Shown here one piece after another: positions 7,045-17,150 of a stretch of 18,640 nucleotides of DNA. The first letter of the stretch is position 1; each line of letters starts with the position of its first letter. The stretch spans positions 1 through 18,640 of the forward strand of contig MU266728.1 of the NCBI GenBank assembly GCA_021014945.1, in the 5' to 3' direction. The notes under the pieces were generated by a model that was given only the letters and a program-made list of their open reading frames with translations, was not told the origin of the DNA and did no database searches. Origin of the DNA: Leucogyrophana mollusca. Lineage: Eukaryota; Basidiomycota; Agaricomycetes; Boletales. The translations under genes were made by a program, and so were the position numbers.

Positions 7045-9183
7045 ATGTCCCTCCCCGCTCCAAATCGCTCGCGGACAAAGACCGACGACCTTCCAGAGAC
7101 CTTCTGCAGTTCTCATGCCTCACAGGAACAACCCACCTCTCTTCCCAAACTGCGTCGTTCAATGCTGCCCTTCCTTGGGAGGAAGAAAGCGACTGGGCGG
7201 GTGGTTGCCCCTCCCTTGCCGTCTCCCTGGAAAATGTCAAACACGTCCGGAACTCCTGGACCAACCACATTGCCTAAGTCTTTTGGGAACGGGTAAGTAC
7301 CACACTATAAATCTATAAATTCTGGTTCCAGAATGAACCCCAATTATCTCGGGCACCATGCACTTGACGCATTTTCACCAAGCTTTTGCTTTCGAAACCA
7401 CTTGGTGTTATATCTGACGCGATGTATTAGACAAACAGTTGTCACAATCTCGCCTCCAGAAGAATCCACCTCCCGTGACCTGAGCCTTCCATCAACCCTT
7501 CCACCACTGAATGTCTTCTCCCCATCTCTCGACTCTAAGTTTGCTGCACACTTTTCTCCTTTACGATCTCCTATAAAGTCCCAAAAATCGAAACACCCTT
7601 CGCCCCATAAATCTGGTGCTGCGTCAACCGCACACCATGTCGCTTCTCTGTCGCCACCTACTACTAATTCGTGCGTTTCACTCGAATCACAGAATTCCGG
7701 TGTGCAGGGGCACTCTTCAACGCCTCGGCCTTTGCAGCAGGCTCGAGTTGTGACATACTATCCCTATGAGGAGGACTATTCTGATTTATTTACACTGCCG
7801 AAACCTTCTTCGAAGGCTTCCAAAGCGGCCCCCGAGTTGCGCTCTCTTCTGCTGGAGAAGAATTCTAAAGCCCCTCAGAGTAAGAATCTAGAGTTATTAC
7901 CAGCTAGCCTCACTCCTCCGTCGAGCCCGCAAATGCAGTTCCCTATTCCGCCGTCCAACATCGGACGATCGTCGAGGGCATCTACCGACCGAACCAATCC
8001 GTGGCGCTCACGCTCGGCTTCTGGAGGGGAATTTGCATCCAGGCGCTCAAGCGGGAGCATAAAGCCGCCACCAGCGAAGGCCCATCACCCTGCCACTGCC
8101 GCTATGGAGCTGGAAGAGGCCTCGGGCACCATCGTCGAAACCCCTTCTCTGGATGGCTGCGATCGTCTTCGCGTCGTCAGCGAGGGTGACAGTCTTCGAA
8201 CGGCGGTATTCGAGCGTTGTGTAATCGCGGAGCCCTCTTGTCTGGAGCCACCCACTTCGTTTCAGGCAGGTGTGCCCTCAAAGGCGCCAACCGGTCCTCC
8301 ATCCCTTCCTCTGCCCTCACCTCTATTCAGCCCTCCAACAGGGCCCTTGCCCCCGCCCCCTGTGGCTACCTCGAGCTTGCTTCTTCTGCCCATGGATTCT
8401 CGCCTAGCCGCCCCTGCCACTAACTCAACCTCCCAGCCAACGACTTCCCCCCACAACCCTCCGATCGTTGCCCCTGATCCTTCTGCGCCTGTCGTATTCA
8501 AAAATCCGTCCCATATTCAGTGCGGTAAATGTGATGGCGAGTCCGCGTCTAGAGCGTCATCAAGCGAGCCCCGTGATGCGTTGACCATTGCGTACGACCA
8601 CCTTTGGGATTACGTCCAGACCATCACGAAGAAGTCTGAGGAGGAAAAGGCGGATATGTCAAAGACCATTGAGACTTTGCAGCGAGAGGCGCACAAGAGA
8701 ACCCGGGAAATTGAGGGTCTTCGGTGGTTGGTTATCCATAATGGTGCCGTTGGAGACATTGACGCTGCCGTCAGTTTGGCACGCAGCTCTGAGGATGGTT
8801 CGGCACGGGATGATCATCCTCGCAGCCACAGCCTAGATACCGCGTGTGCACCCTCTCCTTCAGGATCGAGAACCCTCCCCGAAAATACACCCGGGAGGCA
8901 GAATCACGCGTCGGGGCTACTACCAGATTACTCTTCTGAACCACGTTCGCCAGCTGAGCTAGGTTTCAATTTCCTCCACACAAGCACCTCAACCTCCACT
9001 TTGGAACTTTCTAATGCAGACTATTCAATCACGAACTCTGCCACATCATCGAGATCTTTGTCGTTGCTCCCGGGGCGCGCTTGCTCTACCACGTCGTCTT
9101 TGTCAGCCATTCCTGAGCAGCTTTTAACCGGACCTGTTGTTGTTACCCGTGCCGAGCGGCAAAGGATGAAGGAGGAACGGTGA
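7045..9183 (+). CDS. Gene A: Ser/Pro-rich coiled-coil protein of unknown function
   Basis: The start is ATG 7045 (context AACAATGTC). Exon 1 (7045-7292) ends at a consensus GTAAGT. The best acceptor is TTAG at 7430, with a CTGAC branch-like site at 7414-7418; this joins in frame to 7431-9183 and gives 666 residues. A 39-nt intron ending at 7331 also keeps the frame but is unusually short and adds unlikely-looking residues. The protein has a basic motif MLPFLGRKK near residue 40. Long Ser/Pro/Thr-rich, presumably disordered stretches follow, then a proline-rich block (about 370-393) and a CGKC pair (about 446). One charged coiled-coil-like helix (about 470-525: YDHLWDYVQTITKKSEEEK and following) precedes another Ser-rich tail. 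I do not recognise a named domain. The frame stops at TGA 9181-9183, but coding-like sequence continues behind it. Repeat copy 2 ends about 250 nt upstream. Confidence 0.75.
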
Positions 9184-9342
9184 GCGTCTCGAGCTCTCCA
9201 TCGTATATCTGCATCTTCAGTTGCGCCAACGATATCGGTCGCAAGTGCAAAGGCACACGCCCCTTTGGATGACGACAAATCCGTCGACCCGCAGAGCATG
9301 GACGATGTTCTTGAAAAGCTTCACCCGTTCGGAAGTACATAA
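9184..9342 (+). other. Coding-like tail of gene A behind the TGA stop
   Basis: The frame of gene A remains open after TGA 9181-9183 for another 52 codons up to TAA 9340-9342. It looks like a natural C-terminus: ASSVAPTISVASAKAHAPL, then DDDKSVDPQSMDDVLEKLHP. The TGA could be a recent Arg(CGA)-to-stop change. Alternatively a 66-nt intron 9180-9245 (GTGAGC...CGCAAG) would remove the stop and stay in frame, but its AAG acceptor is weak. Stop-codon readthrough is a third possibility. The better-looking TTCAG acceptor at 9220 would break the frame. Confidence 0.5.
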
Positions 9343-9930
9343 ATGCCCTACATAATCACCTGCGAGTGTGGTTGCGCTGAATGGCGCCTCGATGCTGACT
9401 TGTAAGATGCAGCCCTGGTCCACCTTGCAATCATCCATACCATTCGTAACTGTTCATCTACCTGTCACCGTCTTGCACCGGGGCACATCACTACACGGAC
9501 ACCTTCCCCTGATGTTTTCATATTACGGACGATATATACTTGCATCGTAGACCTACCCTATCTTCCACAGCGTTCTTTTAAAAGGTTCACTGTGCTTTCG
9601 TTCAATTCACCATCGCATTTTGCACCGTAGCTATCTATTTATCTTACACGTTCTGCAATGGTGACAATACTTGGCTTATCCGCGGCTGGATGATCCCATA
9701 CGCCACTTGCGATCAAGGACGCCCTGCTAGCAAGGAGATCTGCCGGTGTCCGAACTGTGCAAATATAGCAGTGGGTATTTCGAGCCTTCTATAGATCACG
9801 AGATGAGATCGGCCGCGGCTACACAGCGTATTCAGGCCTAGCGAGAATAACGATGTGAGAGAATCATGGCATTAGCATCGCCGTATCCACCATGCTATTT
9901 AGTATACTGGCAGGCTCAGGAAGTCAAGGA
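9343..9930. other. Intergenic region between convergent genes
   Basis: This region lies between the 3' ends of gene A (plus) and the Trm44 pseudogene (minus). It probably holds both 3' untranslated regions and polyadenylation sites. I see no gene, repeat or RNA signature. Confidence 0.5.
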
Positions 9931-11739
9931 TCAATGCTCCCCCGCTTTACCTTCCGGCTTGCCCATTTTGAATGTTCCGTGCTGGATCACGCCTGCGATG
10001 ATAGCCTGGGCGCGGCCGAACGCGAGATCTGGGTATGCACCCTGGGGAGGGTGTGTCAGCTGAGTTTTTCATGAAGGGTGGGGAGGGCGGGAGAACTGCG
10101 GGGCGCGACACAAACGTGGACGTACCAACTAAAGCCCAATTCCTCGTACTCGTAATCTTTAGCGTCTCATACTCTACTCTCCACCCCAACCACTCGCTCA
10201 GATGCGCAAGCCAGATGCTGTACATCGGGTACGAACTCTTGTGGGTGCCATCGCCACCGAGGCTGCGGGAGGCGACGAAAGAATGTTCGTCCAATCCCGA
10301 ATGTTCACCAGCGCCGTCCCCAGCCAAAGAACTGGCCCCACCAGCCGACGAATACGATTCGCCCGAGTGCGAGCGCGAATACCGCTAATCAAAACTCCAT
10401 GCGCAACACGGGGTGAAGAGGTATCCCGATGCGCGGGTCGTCGTGACAAGAACGGGAAGCCAGGGCGTCAGCCCATTGGAGTGGTTTCCCGTGAGGAAGG
10501 TGCCCCGGGTGAGGTAAGGGTGTCGACATTGTTGGTGTTGTTGTTGCTGCTGGCGCCACCGATGTGCGTAGCGTCAAGAGCGCACACATGTAGAGCGCGC
10601 TGGGTAGATGGTGGGTAGTATCCCCACGACATGCGTGCGCGGAGGTCGATGTCCTGAGTAGCCTTCGGCGGTGAGGATATGCATGAGGAGGCCGTGTCCG
10701 CATCTGTGTGGGTGGGTTCGACAGTTAGAGGGCGACAGAAGGCCGGACGGGTTACTTACCCCAAGTCTACGAATCCACCGGGAGGGCGGGGCCGAGTGTT
10801 CCACGGCGCGGTGCCAGAGTCCGTATCCGAGTCAATAGACTGGTATTCGGTGGATGAGACGAGGCCAAAAGCATCCTTCCAAAAAAGCATCAAGAACGTC
10901 GCAGTTCCTATATCCTAAAGCACTCCCTCAGCTCACTGGCGCCCCTACAGCAAAAACCAAAAGACGCACATACCTCGAAAACGTGTTTGAGCGGATCAGT
11001 CACCTCCCTCCACTCATCGACAAGACGGTTGTACCGTTCACACATGAGGAGGTACATGTCCTGGTACGTCTCCCGTGGCACCAAACAGTCGTGTTTGGCG
11101 CGTTTTTGATAATTCGTGAGCACACCCCAGCTGTAGCGGTGCAGGGTGCCGAGGAGGGCGAGGGCGGTACGGTAGATGCGGGAAGTGGGGTCTGCGGGGG
11201 TGTTTGGGAGGAAAATGACTTCGATGCGTAGGGTTGTTGGGGAGAGGCAGGAAGGGATGTAGCGGAATGCGAGATGGGATACGGCAGGGGGGTGGTAGCG
11301 ACTCCTTCTCCGCGGGTGGCGTGAGCACGAGCGTGCAAGGCGATCCGGCGAACTCTCCCCCATCGTACGCATAGAGCGTACAGTGCTGTTCGAGCGCTGC
11401 GTCCCTCCCCGGCCGTCGTGGGAGGAGTTTCGATGTACATTGGAGTGCGGGTGGAGGTCGGGGAGGTGTTGGGATTGGGCAGGTGGGAGGGCGGTGGAGA
11501 TAGTTTCGGAGCGGAGGATGAGGGTAGAGTTGTATTCGTGGTGGTGGATTAGCTGTGATATGGCTATTTCGAACTTTTCTTGGTTGTGGTGGTTAGACTT
11601 GGATACTTGGATGCATTGATCGAGGACTGGACTTACGAGCTCGCGTGGAAAATCGGCGGGGCAGTTGACGAGAGGGACCCAGGAGAGCTAATTCAAGATC
11701 TTGGGTACAAGGCGAAGGGGAGAATCGGGGCATCGACAT
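9931..11739 (-). pseudogene. TRM44: Trm44-type tRNA-Ser Um44 2'-O-methyltransferase, disrupted
   Basis: Trm44 is a SAM-dependent enzyme that makes 2'-O-methyluridine at position 44 of tRNA-Ser. On the minus strand the whole gene is recognisable in order. It begins MSMPRFSP (ATG 11739), then WVPLVNCPADFP, HHEYNSTLILRSE, LEQHCTLYAYDGGEF, HLAFRYIPS, LTNYQKRAKHDC, YQDMYLLMCERYNRL and DPLKHVFE. An intron (10915-10973) precedes DIGTATFLMLFWKD. The SAM-binding block GGFVDLGCGHGLLMH spans an intron (10704-10759). Then come RARMSWGYYPPSTQRALHV, GNHSNGLTPWLPVL, CCAWSFD, KSSYPMYSIWLAHLSEWLGW, an intron (10042-10125) and the end KPEGKAGEH. It is broken: TAG at 11688-11690 with a nearby frame change, a shift near 11430 compensated near 11295, shifts near 10648 and 10505, TAG at 10385-10387, and a phase mismatch at the last intron. 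Length and order are otherwise normal. Confidence is high for the family and fairly high that this copy is non-functional. Confidence 0.88.
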
Positions 11740-12038
11740 GATGCTGATCAGCGTTCAAGTCAACTTGTGCGGCCAAGGATTAGGTTGAGATTTACGTTTG
11801 CGATTTTGATGGCCGTTCTACGTGCAAGGCACTGAGTAAGTCATAGATAGTACTGGCGAGTTCATAATTAGGGCACATCCATGTGCGCTGAATTCCATAA
11901 ACGCGGTCGACTTGTCGGCAATTTCCGACATGGGTTTTGGTGCATCATGACATTCTTCGTGTGGCCAGCGGGCACTAACACCAATAAACTTCGCAGTCGC
12001 TGCCCTGCAGCTCACAGCTGCGGTCGACACGGACGATA
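11740..12038. promoter_or_regulatory. Divergent intergenic region (Trm44 pseudogene / gene B)
   Basis: About 300 nt separate the start of the minus-strand Trm44 pseudogene from the ATG of gene B. This is presumably a shared promoter region, inferred from layout only. A CTGCAGCTCACAGCTGCGG imperfect palindrome lies near 12004-12022. An upstream 5' exon of gene B cannot be excluded, as a CGCAG acceptor-like site occurs near 11996 and the frame before the ATG is open. Confidence 0.35.
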
Positions 12039-15000
12039 ATGCCTGATCCATGGTCAGAGCTCATTAGTTGGATCGGTAGAGTTGTCCAATTACCAAAGCG
12101 AGATCAGAACATTCCATCACCCCCTATCGGCTCACCCAGCCGCAACGCATCATATTCTCAACCTGTATATTCTTCGTCTCCACAACTACTACATCAGCAT
12201 AATACCGAGAAGTTATCTCCTGCGCGAGAACTCATCGACAATAAACGCGCCGATCTAGTACAGAACTTGGTTTTGCCAGAGGTCAGGGACGCGCTGGCTT
12301 GCGGTTGATTACTTATCGTTTTAATGTCTTTGCGCTTGGACAACCTCTCCTGTAGCATGGATTATCAACCGGAATGCTTTCTACCACCCACCCGCACAAG
12401 CTCTCGGATGTTCCTCCAGTGTCAGCAACAGTGGTGACCCCAGGGGCCGATAACTCCTCGAAGCCAGTAAGCATATCACCTTTACTCTCATTTCTTGTCC
12501 TCTAACGTAGAATTCAAATTGGAAGCATAGGATGAGTCTGTCTTCACTTATAGAGAAAGCAGTGGGACACAGACCCGGAGAGTTGGTCCAGATGCCGGCT
12601 GCCTTGGGGGTGACGCTCATCTCTACCATCAGAAAATTAATGTTCTCCGGACATAAAATGATGAAGATCCTTCCGTCTGAACACGCTCGGAATATCTCGT
12701 CGCCAGTAATCGGAGCGCACCATGTTGAGAAACTGTCAAATATAGTCAGTCTACCCCTATTAAGTGTTTCCCGGCCTTGGTTAGTCGTGAAAACCTGTTA
12801 TTAACTCCCAATAACCCCCAGATACCCCTGGATATGCCACATCCGCAATCGCTACTCTTAAGTGCGCTCACGAATAAGAATAAGGACCAAGGACAACCAT
12901 CTGAAAATACTGAACATACTGAACATACCTGTGACACAGTTTCGGCACGAGATGCACCCCTATCTGCTACTGCAGATACAAGTTTTCTCTCTAACAACAT
13001 TTCTGCGGCTCCTTCAGACGATGTTCGCCCTGTCGGTGCTAGTTTGACACCATTACCACCTCCAGAGAGAAGTGTTACTCCACTATTCCTCCCTGACTCC
13101 CCAACGTCCTCAAGCCCTCCCATATACAAGGGTCGCTGGGGTGACGAAGATGAAGAGAGTTTTGTAAATGATATGCTCGTAAGTGGCTCGATTTGCCCTT
13201 TGTGCAGCCTAAGCGGCTGTGTCTACACGATCGACGTAGCAAAAGTCGTCAGATACTGCGTCTCGTGTGACGTATAACTAATTCTCTTATGTGTTAGACT
13301 GAGAATCCCAAACCTGATCCGAGTGGATCACAAATTGCAAGTCCGGCAGTCCTGTCTCCAGCTCTGACACCGGGTGATTCGCTCTTCATTCCTCCACCCG
13401 AGCTGCCGCGAAGTCGTCCGCGCGAAATTCTTGACTATGTCACCGTCCCGCCGTTTCCCAAAGGACTGACCAGAGCCAACTACAAATTGTCTCCACTGGG
13501 TAGGCTTGCTCGCAGCCAACGCAGACCTGGAGTCACAATGCACAACTCTGTTGGTGATGTGCTCACTGCGGCTTGTACAAGCAACGCACTCTCTGATTCC
13601 GGCGCCTCATCGGAGCGCAAGGGCAAAGGGCGGGAGCGTACCGCAGAGGAGCATGAACCTCCTCCATGGAAAAAATATAAGCCCCACGTTCCTGAGCTGT
13701 TTGGTGCTGATATTACGGCGCACTCAAACGGTTTCATTGACCCGCACCTCACTCCCACCGTTCCACATCTCCCCGATCTCGACCTCGACTTAGAGCCCGC
13801 CCCATCATCGCCCCAGGTCCTCCAATCAAACACACTGCACGTCCCGAGGAGGGTCTCGGAGAAGCACTCTGAGACGGTACGAACCATCAATTTGATCATG
13901 CAGCCGACGACTTAGTGTGCTCGTTCCCAGGAATTTATCTCTCCGTTTTCTCCCTTCTTTGAGCCTTCGACCCAGAGAAAACCAGACACGGCCCATGCTG
14001 CGTCTTCCCAATGGGTATACGCGCCTCCATCGAATGCTCGGCAGGAGGACAAAGGAATGACAGCACGGACACAACAACCTCCTGTTTCGCCCGTGAAGAC
14101 CGGTGTTTCGTTAGGGAAGGTTGTGCGACCCACAAGTGTTGCTCATCCTGAGGCCCAAACCCCGGCTGCGTCCACATCAGCGGAGCCTAACGATCATTCA
14201 AGAGTTTCTTCGACGCCTTTCCTCGATCCGCACCACATTGACGACAACCTGAGCATGGATGTTGACATGAACATGGACGAGTACTTTAACGGCCTCGGAC
14301 ATGCACCTTCCCCTTCAAAAAGAATGGCGGAGGATGTGTACATGCCACTAGCTATATCGCGAGATACACTCGGGGTTCAGCATCGTCAGCGACACCATGA
14401 TCAGCACGCCGCGCTGTGGCGCTTCTCGTCAAATCCAGACATGGGGGGCCAGGGAGAAGGATCGGGTGGATTTCTTGGTGTTCCACACAATCCGGACAAA
14501 ACAGAAATACAGCTGGCCACTCGGACATCGCCCGACTACAAAAGTGAATTTGCTACTGAACCCGGCCACCACGATCCGTTCATGGGCACCCCCGGTGGCA
14601 GCGCTGGCGGTGTGCTCGACCTTGATCCGTGGAATCTCGTGGTCCAGGACCATGTTTCCCCTGCTAACGTCCCTGTCGGCCCGTTGGGTGGCGGCACGAT
14701 TGACCCGTCTTTGCTCGGTGGAGGCGAGCTCGAAAAACCAAATTCACACCCGTCTCACTTGATGTCTCCGACCTATTCTGCACTGTCACCTGGACCTGTT
14801 GTATGCATTCGTCCGCCAGAAGGTCATCAAGATGGCTCTGCGCAGCTCCTACGCTCAAGTAGTAAACTGCCTAGGAAGGGGAAACGGGCCGTCCAGTTCA
14901 GGTATCGGCCAACGGCTTCGGTGCAGGCATCGGACGACGCCGTGGTTTATGTTCCAAAGCGAAACCAGTCCACGCCCGACTCTGATGCTTCTCGCGCTGG

Positions 15001-15253
15001 ACAGAAAACGAAGCCTAAACGCCCGCGACAACCCCATGTTTTCGTTGGAGTTCCCCAACCATCCTGGGGTGTCAAGTCCTTTAGATACCTTGATGAGGCG
15101 GCGGATGACGTGCCTGATGCAATGTTACAAGGGAGTGTGAAAGGGGGCGCTGCGGGCGGTAGGCGTGCGCGGGTGTACATCGGTGATCGTTCGGCGTTGT
15201 ACGAGCCATTCAAGAGAATGTCGGACCTGGATCTTTCAGCAGCGACAACTTAG
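12039..15253 (+). CDS. Gene B: large low-complexity, putatively nuclear protein of unknown function
   Basis: Six exons join without any frame break: 12039-12281, 12356-12466, 12511-12744, 12822-13178, 13298-13876 and 13931-15253 (stop TAG). They give 948 residues. All five introns (74, 44, 77, 119 and 54 nt) have GT-AG ends and phase 0. The protein is rich in Ser, Pro and Asp. Visible blocks are SLIEKAVGHRPGELVQMPAA in exon 3, acidic WGDEDEESFVNDML at the end of exon 4, and RSRPREILDYVTVPPFPKGL and PPPWKKYKPHVPELFG in exon 5. Near the C-terminus are basic clusters SKLPRKGKRAVQFRYRP (about residue 820) and KTKPKRPRQP (about 866) that could be nuclear localisation signals, then VGVPQPSWGVKSFRYLDEA. 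No named domain is recognised; a regulatory or scaffold role would be a guess. The start ATG has a purine at -3. Confidence 0.75.
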
Positions 15254-15502
15254 TGCTTGTTTGTGGTTGCAGTTACGTTAGGGCCAAATTCTTGCTCCAA
15301 ATTTTCCTCCGTTCCGTATCACTATGTACCTCTGAACTCTCCCAGGCAGGCTCGAAGTCGGTCCAACAGTAGTGAGTGTTTTTGGTATCCATCTTGTCCG
15401 AAAGATAGCTTGGACTTGGAGGGGGGGGAATCGAAGCCGATCATCGGAAGCGTATACTTGGTAGACTTTATTGAGCTTTCAAGACCAGTTTGTTCCGGTG
15501 GT

Positions 15503-15531
15503 GGGGGGGGGGGGGGGGGGGGGGGGGGGGG
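15503..15531 (+). repeat. Homopolymer run of 29 G
   Basis: An uninterrupted run of 29 guanines lies in the convergent intergenic region between gene B and the minus-strand pseudogene. A shorter run of eight G occurs at 15421-15428. The long run could form G-quadruplexes in the plus strand. Exact length is likely unreliable because such runs are hard to sequence and assemble. Confidence 0.9.
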
Positions 15532-15643
15532 AGAAGTGCGATTACATCACGGCGGTAGTACTGTATAGTGGGTTGCTTCCCGTTTTGCGAACTCAATCTG
15601 CACGTCACCCTGCTAAAAATACTATGAGAAACATACCCAAGGC

Positions 15644-16738
15644 TTAGGGAACTGGACAGTTTACGTTATCATACATTGGGTCATTCTCGCCATCCTGGTC
15701 GAGCGGTTCCCAAGGCTGGTGCGGATCAACCCAGCTGTGACAATAAACAGACTGTCAGCGACTCAGGACGTGAGCACATTATTAGTAAACCACTCGCTAA
15801 TCATCGCAGGACGGCGGGGGTATGGGAGAGTCACGGTACAGTCGTCCGAAGGGAGACGCCTTGCACTTCAAGGCGTTTGAAAGGGGGGTGAATGAATACT
15901 CTCCATTCTTGCTGCATGCTTTGCGGAGGGAAACTGGCCTGGGTCTGGGTCCACCAGTCCAACCTGATTTCGCTGCCGCCGGTCGCACCTGTTGGCCACC
16001 GAGGGCAAGAGCGACCTTTTCCCGCCTGCAATGAAATGCTTGGTCAAACCGATGAACGATACCCCGACGGCGACGTACTTTTGTCCGATAGGTATATGGA
16101 ATAGGCGGGGCACGAGAAAACGCTTGTGACTATGTACTTGTTCTGGAGGTCGGGGACCTGGTACAGATGCTCAAGAACTTCTCCTGGTGGAAGGTGGGTC
16201 TGGCGCGGCCTATGCGTGATCAACAAAGCACCTCGCCTACCCATCGCGAACTGCCATTCACCCTTCAGGGACACATTTGCGATGCCTGGCACGTCGCTGA
16301 TCGGCGCGATCCAAAGGGTGCCATGGCCAGTGAATCGGTGAAGATAAATACAAAGATCAGTCTACACGTACAGTTCAGGCTCGACTTTCAGATCTCTGCG
16401 TCTAACACCAATGGAGGATGCCACAAAACCCCCGCCTGGCTCGCCCACTTTTGGCTTATGGTTGTCTAGATCCATGTCAGGTTGTTATTGCTCGAGGATT
16501 TCCTTGAAGTATTCGTCGTATATATTTCCTTGCACATTCAACCCTCCCGTCTCGGTGAAGTTGACCTCGCCATAGTCGCCCACCTGCCATGTGCTTCATC
16601 AGCACAAGATGCACAGGTGATCGGACTCGTTACACACCTTGACAGGGATCGGAGGGTCCAGTTTGCCCACTTCGCAGTGGTTTGGCGAATCAGATCGACC
16701 CTCTCGGTAATAATAGTAGGACCCTTCGGAGAGGCCAT
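15644..16738 (-). pseudogene. Unknown Agaricomycete protein family, multiply frameshifted
   Basis: Ordered coding pieces on the minus strand lie in different frames. The start (ATG 16738) leads to RVDLIRQTTAKWANW; a shift of one nucleotide gives DPPIPVK and a donor. After the 54-nt intron 16584-16637 comes VGDYGEVNFTETGGLNVQGN. TAA 16485-16487 follows, then a KPKVGEPGGGFVASSIG segment with a further stop. Next come SLKGEWQFAMGRRGALLITH, LPPGEVLEHLYQVPDL and YIVTSVFSCPAYSIYLSDK; frame changes then give SEIRLDWWTQTQASF and KACSKNGEYSFTPL. A last intron ends in CACAG near 15741, and DPHQPWEPLDQDGENDP runs to TAA 15644-15646. The pattern of a protein-like order with at least four frame breaks and two stops indicates a pseudogene. 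The family looks familiar from mushroom genomes as a hypothetical protein, but I cannot name a function. Confidence 0.65.
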
Positions 16739-17150
16739 CTAACAGACCAGTTTCCCATAACACAAGAACTCATCTAAAAGATGGTTATTGCCCCCGAAAA
16801 GTGCTGCCAATTAGTGCCAATTAGGGTGATCGATGTAGCGGTCATTTTTTTTCAGCACAACGGAGTCTGATTTCGCGGTGCGGCCCGGCAGGGTGTCGCA
16901 GCCTCAGTTTATCAAATGATTTCAGGCTCATTCCCCTTCATTCCCCCGAACCACGTGTCCAAATTCGGCATGCGTGGTCAGCCACTATACTGGATTTGAA
17001 AACTTGAAGCCCCGCCGCCTGTGCACGGAAAATCTCAGGAGCTCGGCTCGTGACGCGTGACCGAAGTATTCTAAGTTCCTGCTTGGAACATTCGTCCGGC
17101 TCCCATTCTTCTCGGTCCTCTCACCTTCGTTTCGTGCGCCAGCGTTTTCA
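16739..17150. promoter_or_regulatory. Divergent promoter region upstream of gene C
   Basis: About 410 nt separate the minus-strand pseudogene from the ATG of gene C. They contain two tandem 10-bp units TGCCAATTAG (16805-16824) carrying CCAAT cores, a CACGTG E-box-like palindrome (16952-16957) and an ACGCGT motif (17053-17058), which in other fungi is the MBF cell-cycle box. These are short motifs that occur by chance; only their position makes them candidates. Confidence 0.3.

Noticed and set aside
7332..7430. Coding exon between a 39-nt intron and TTAG 7430 in gene A
   Set aside because: Frame is open, but a 39-nt intron is unusually short, the residues look non-coding, and the 7293-7430 intron with a CTGAC branch site fits better. 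Kept only as an alternative.
10202..10618. 138-codon plus-strand open frame, and several others in 10035-11231
   Set aside because: They are antisense shadows of the Trm44 pseudogene, which explains the minus strand here.
11000..11440. 146-codon minus-strand open frame
   Set aside because: Only the part from about 11430 to 11295 corresponds to Trm44 (displaced by frame changes); the rest is an off-frame reading and not a separate gene.
14397..14762. 121-codon plus-strand open frame
   Set aside because: It overlaps the last exon of gene B in another frame and has no independent support.
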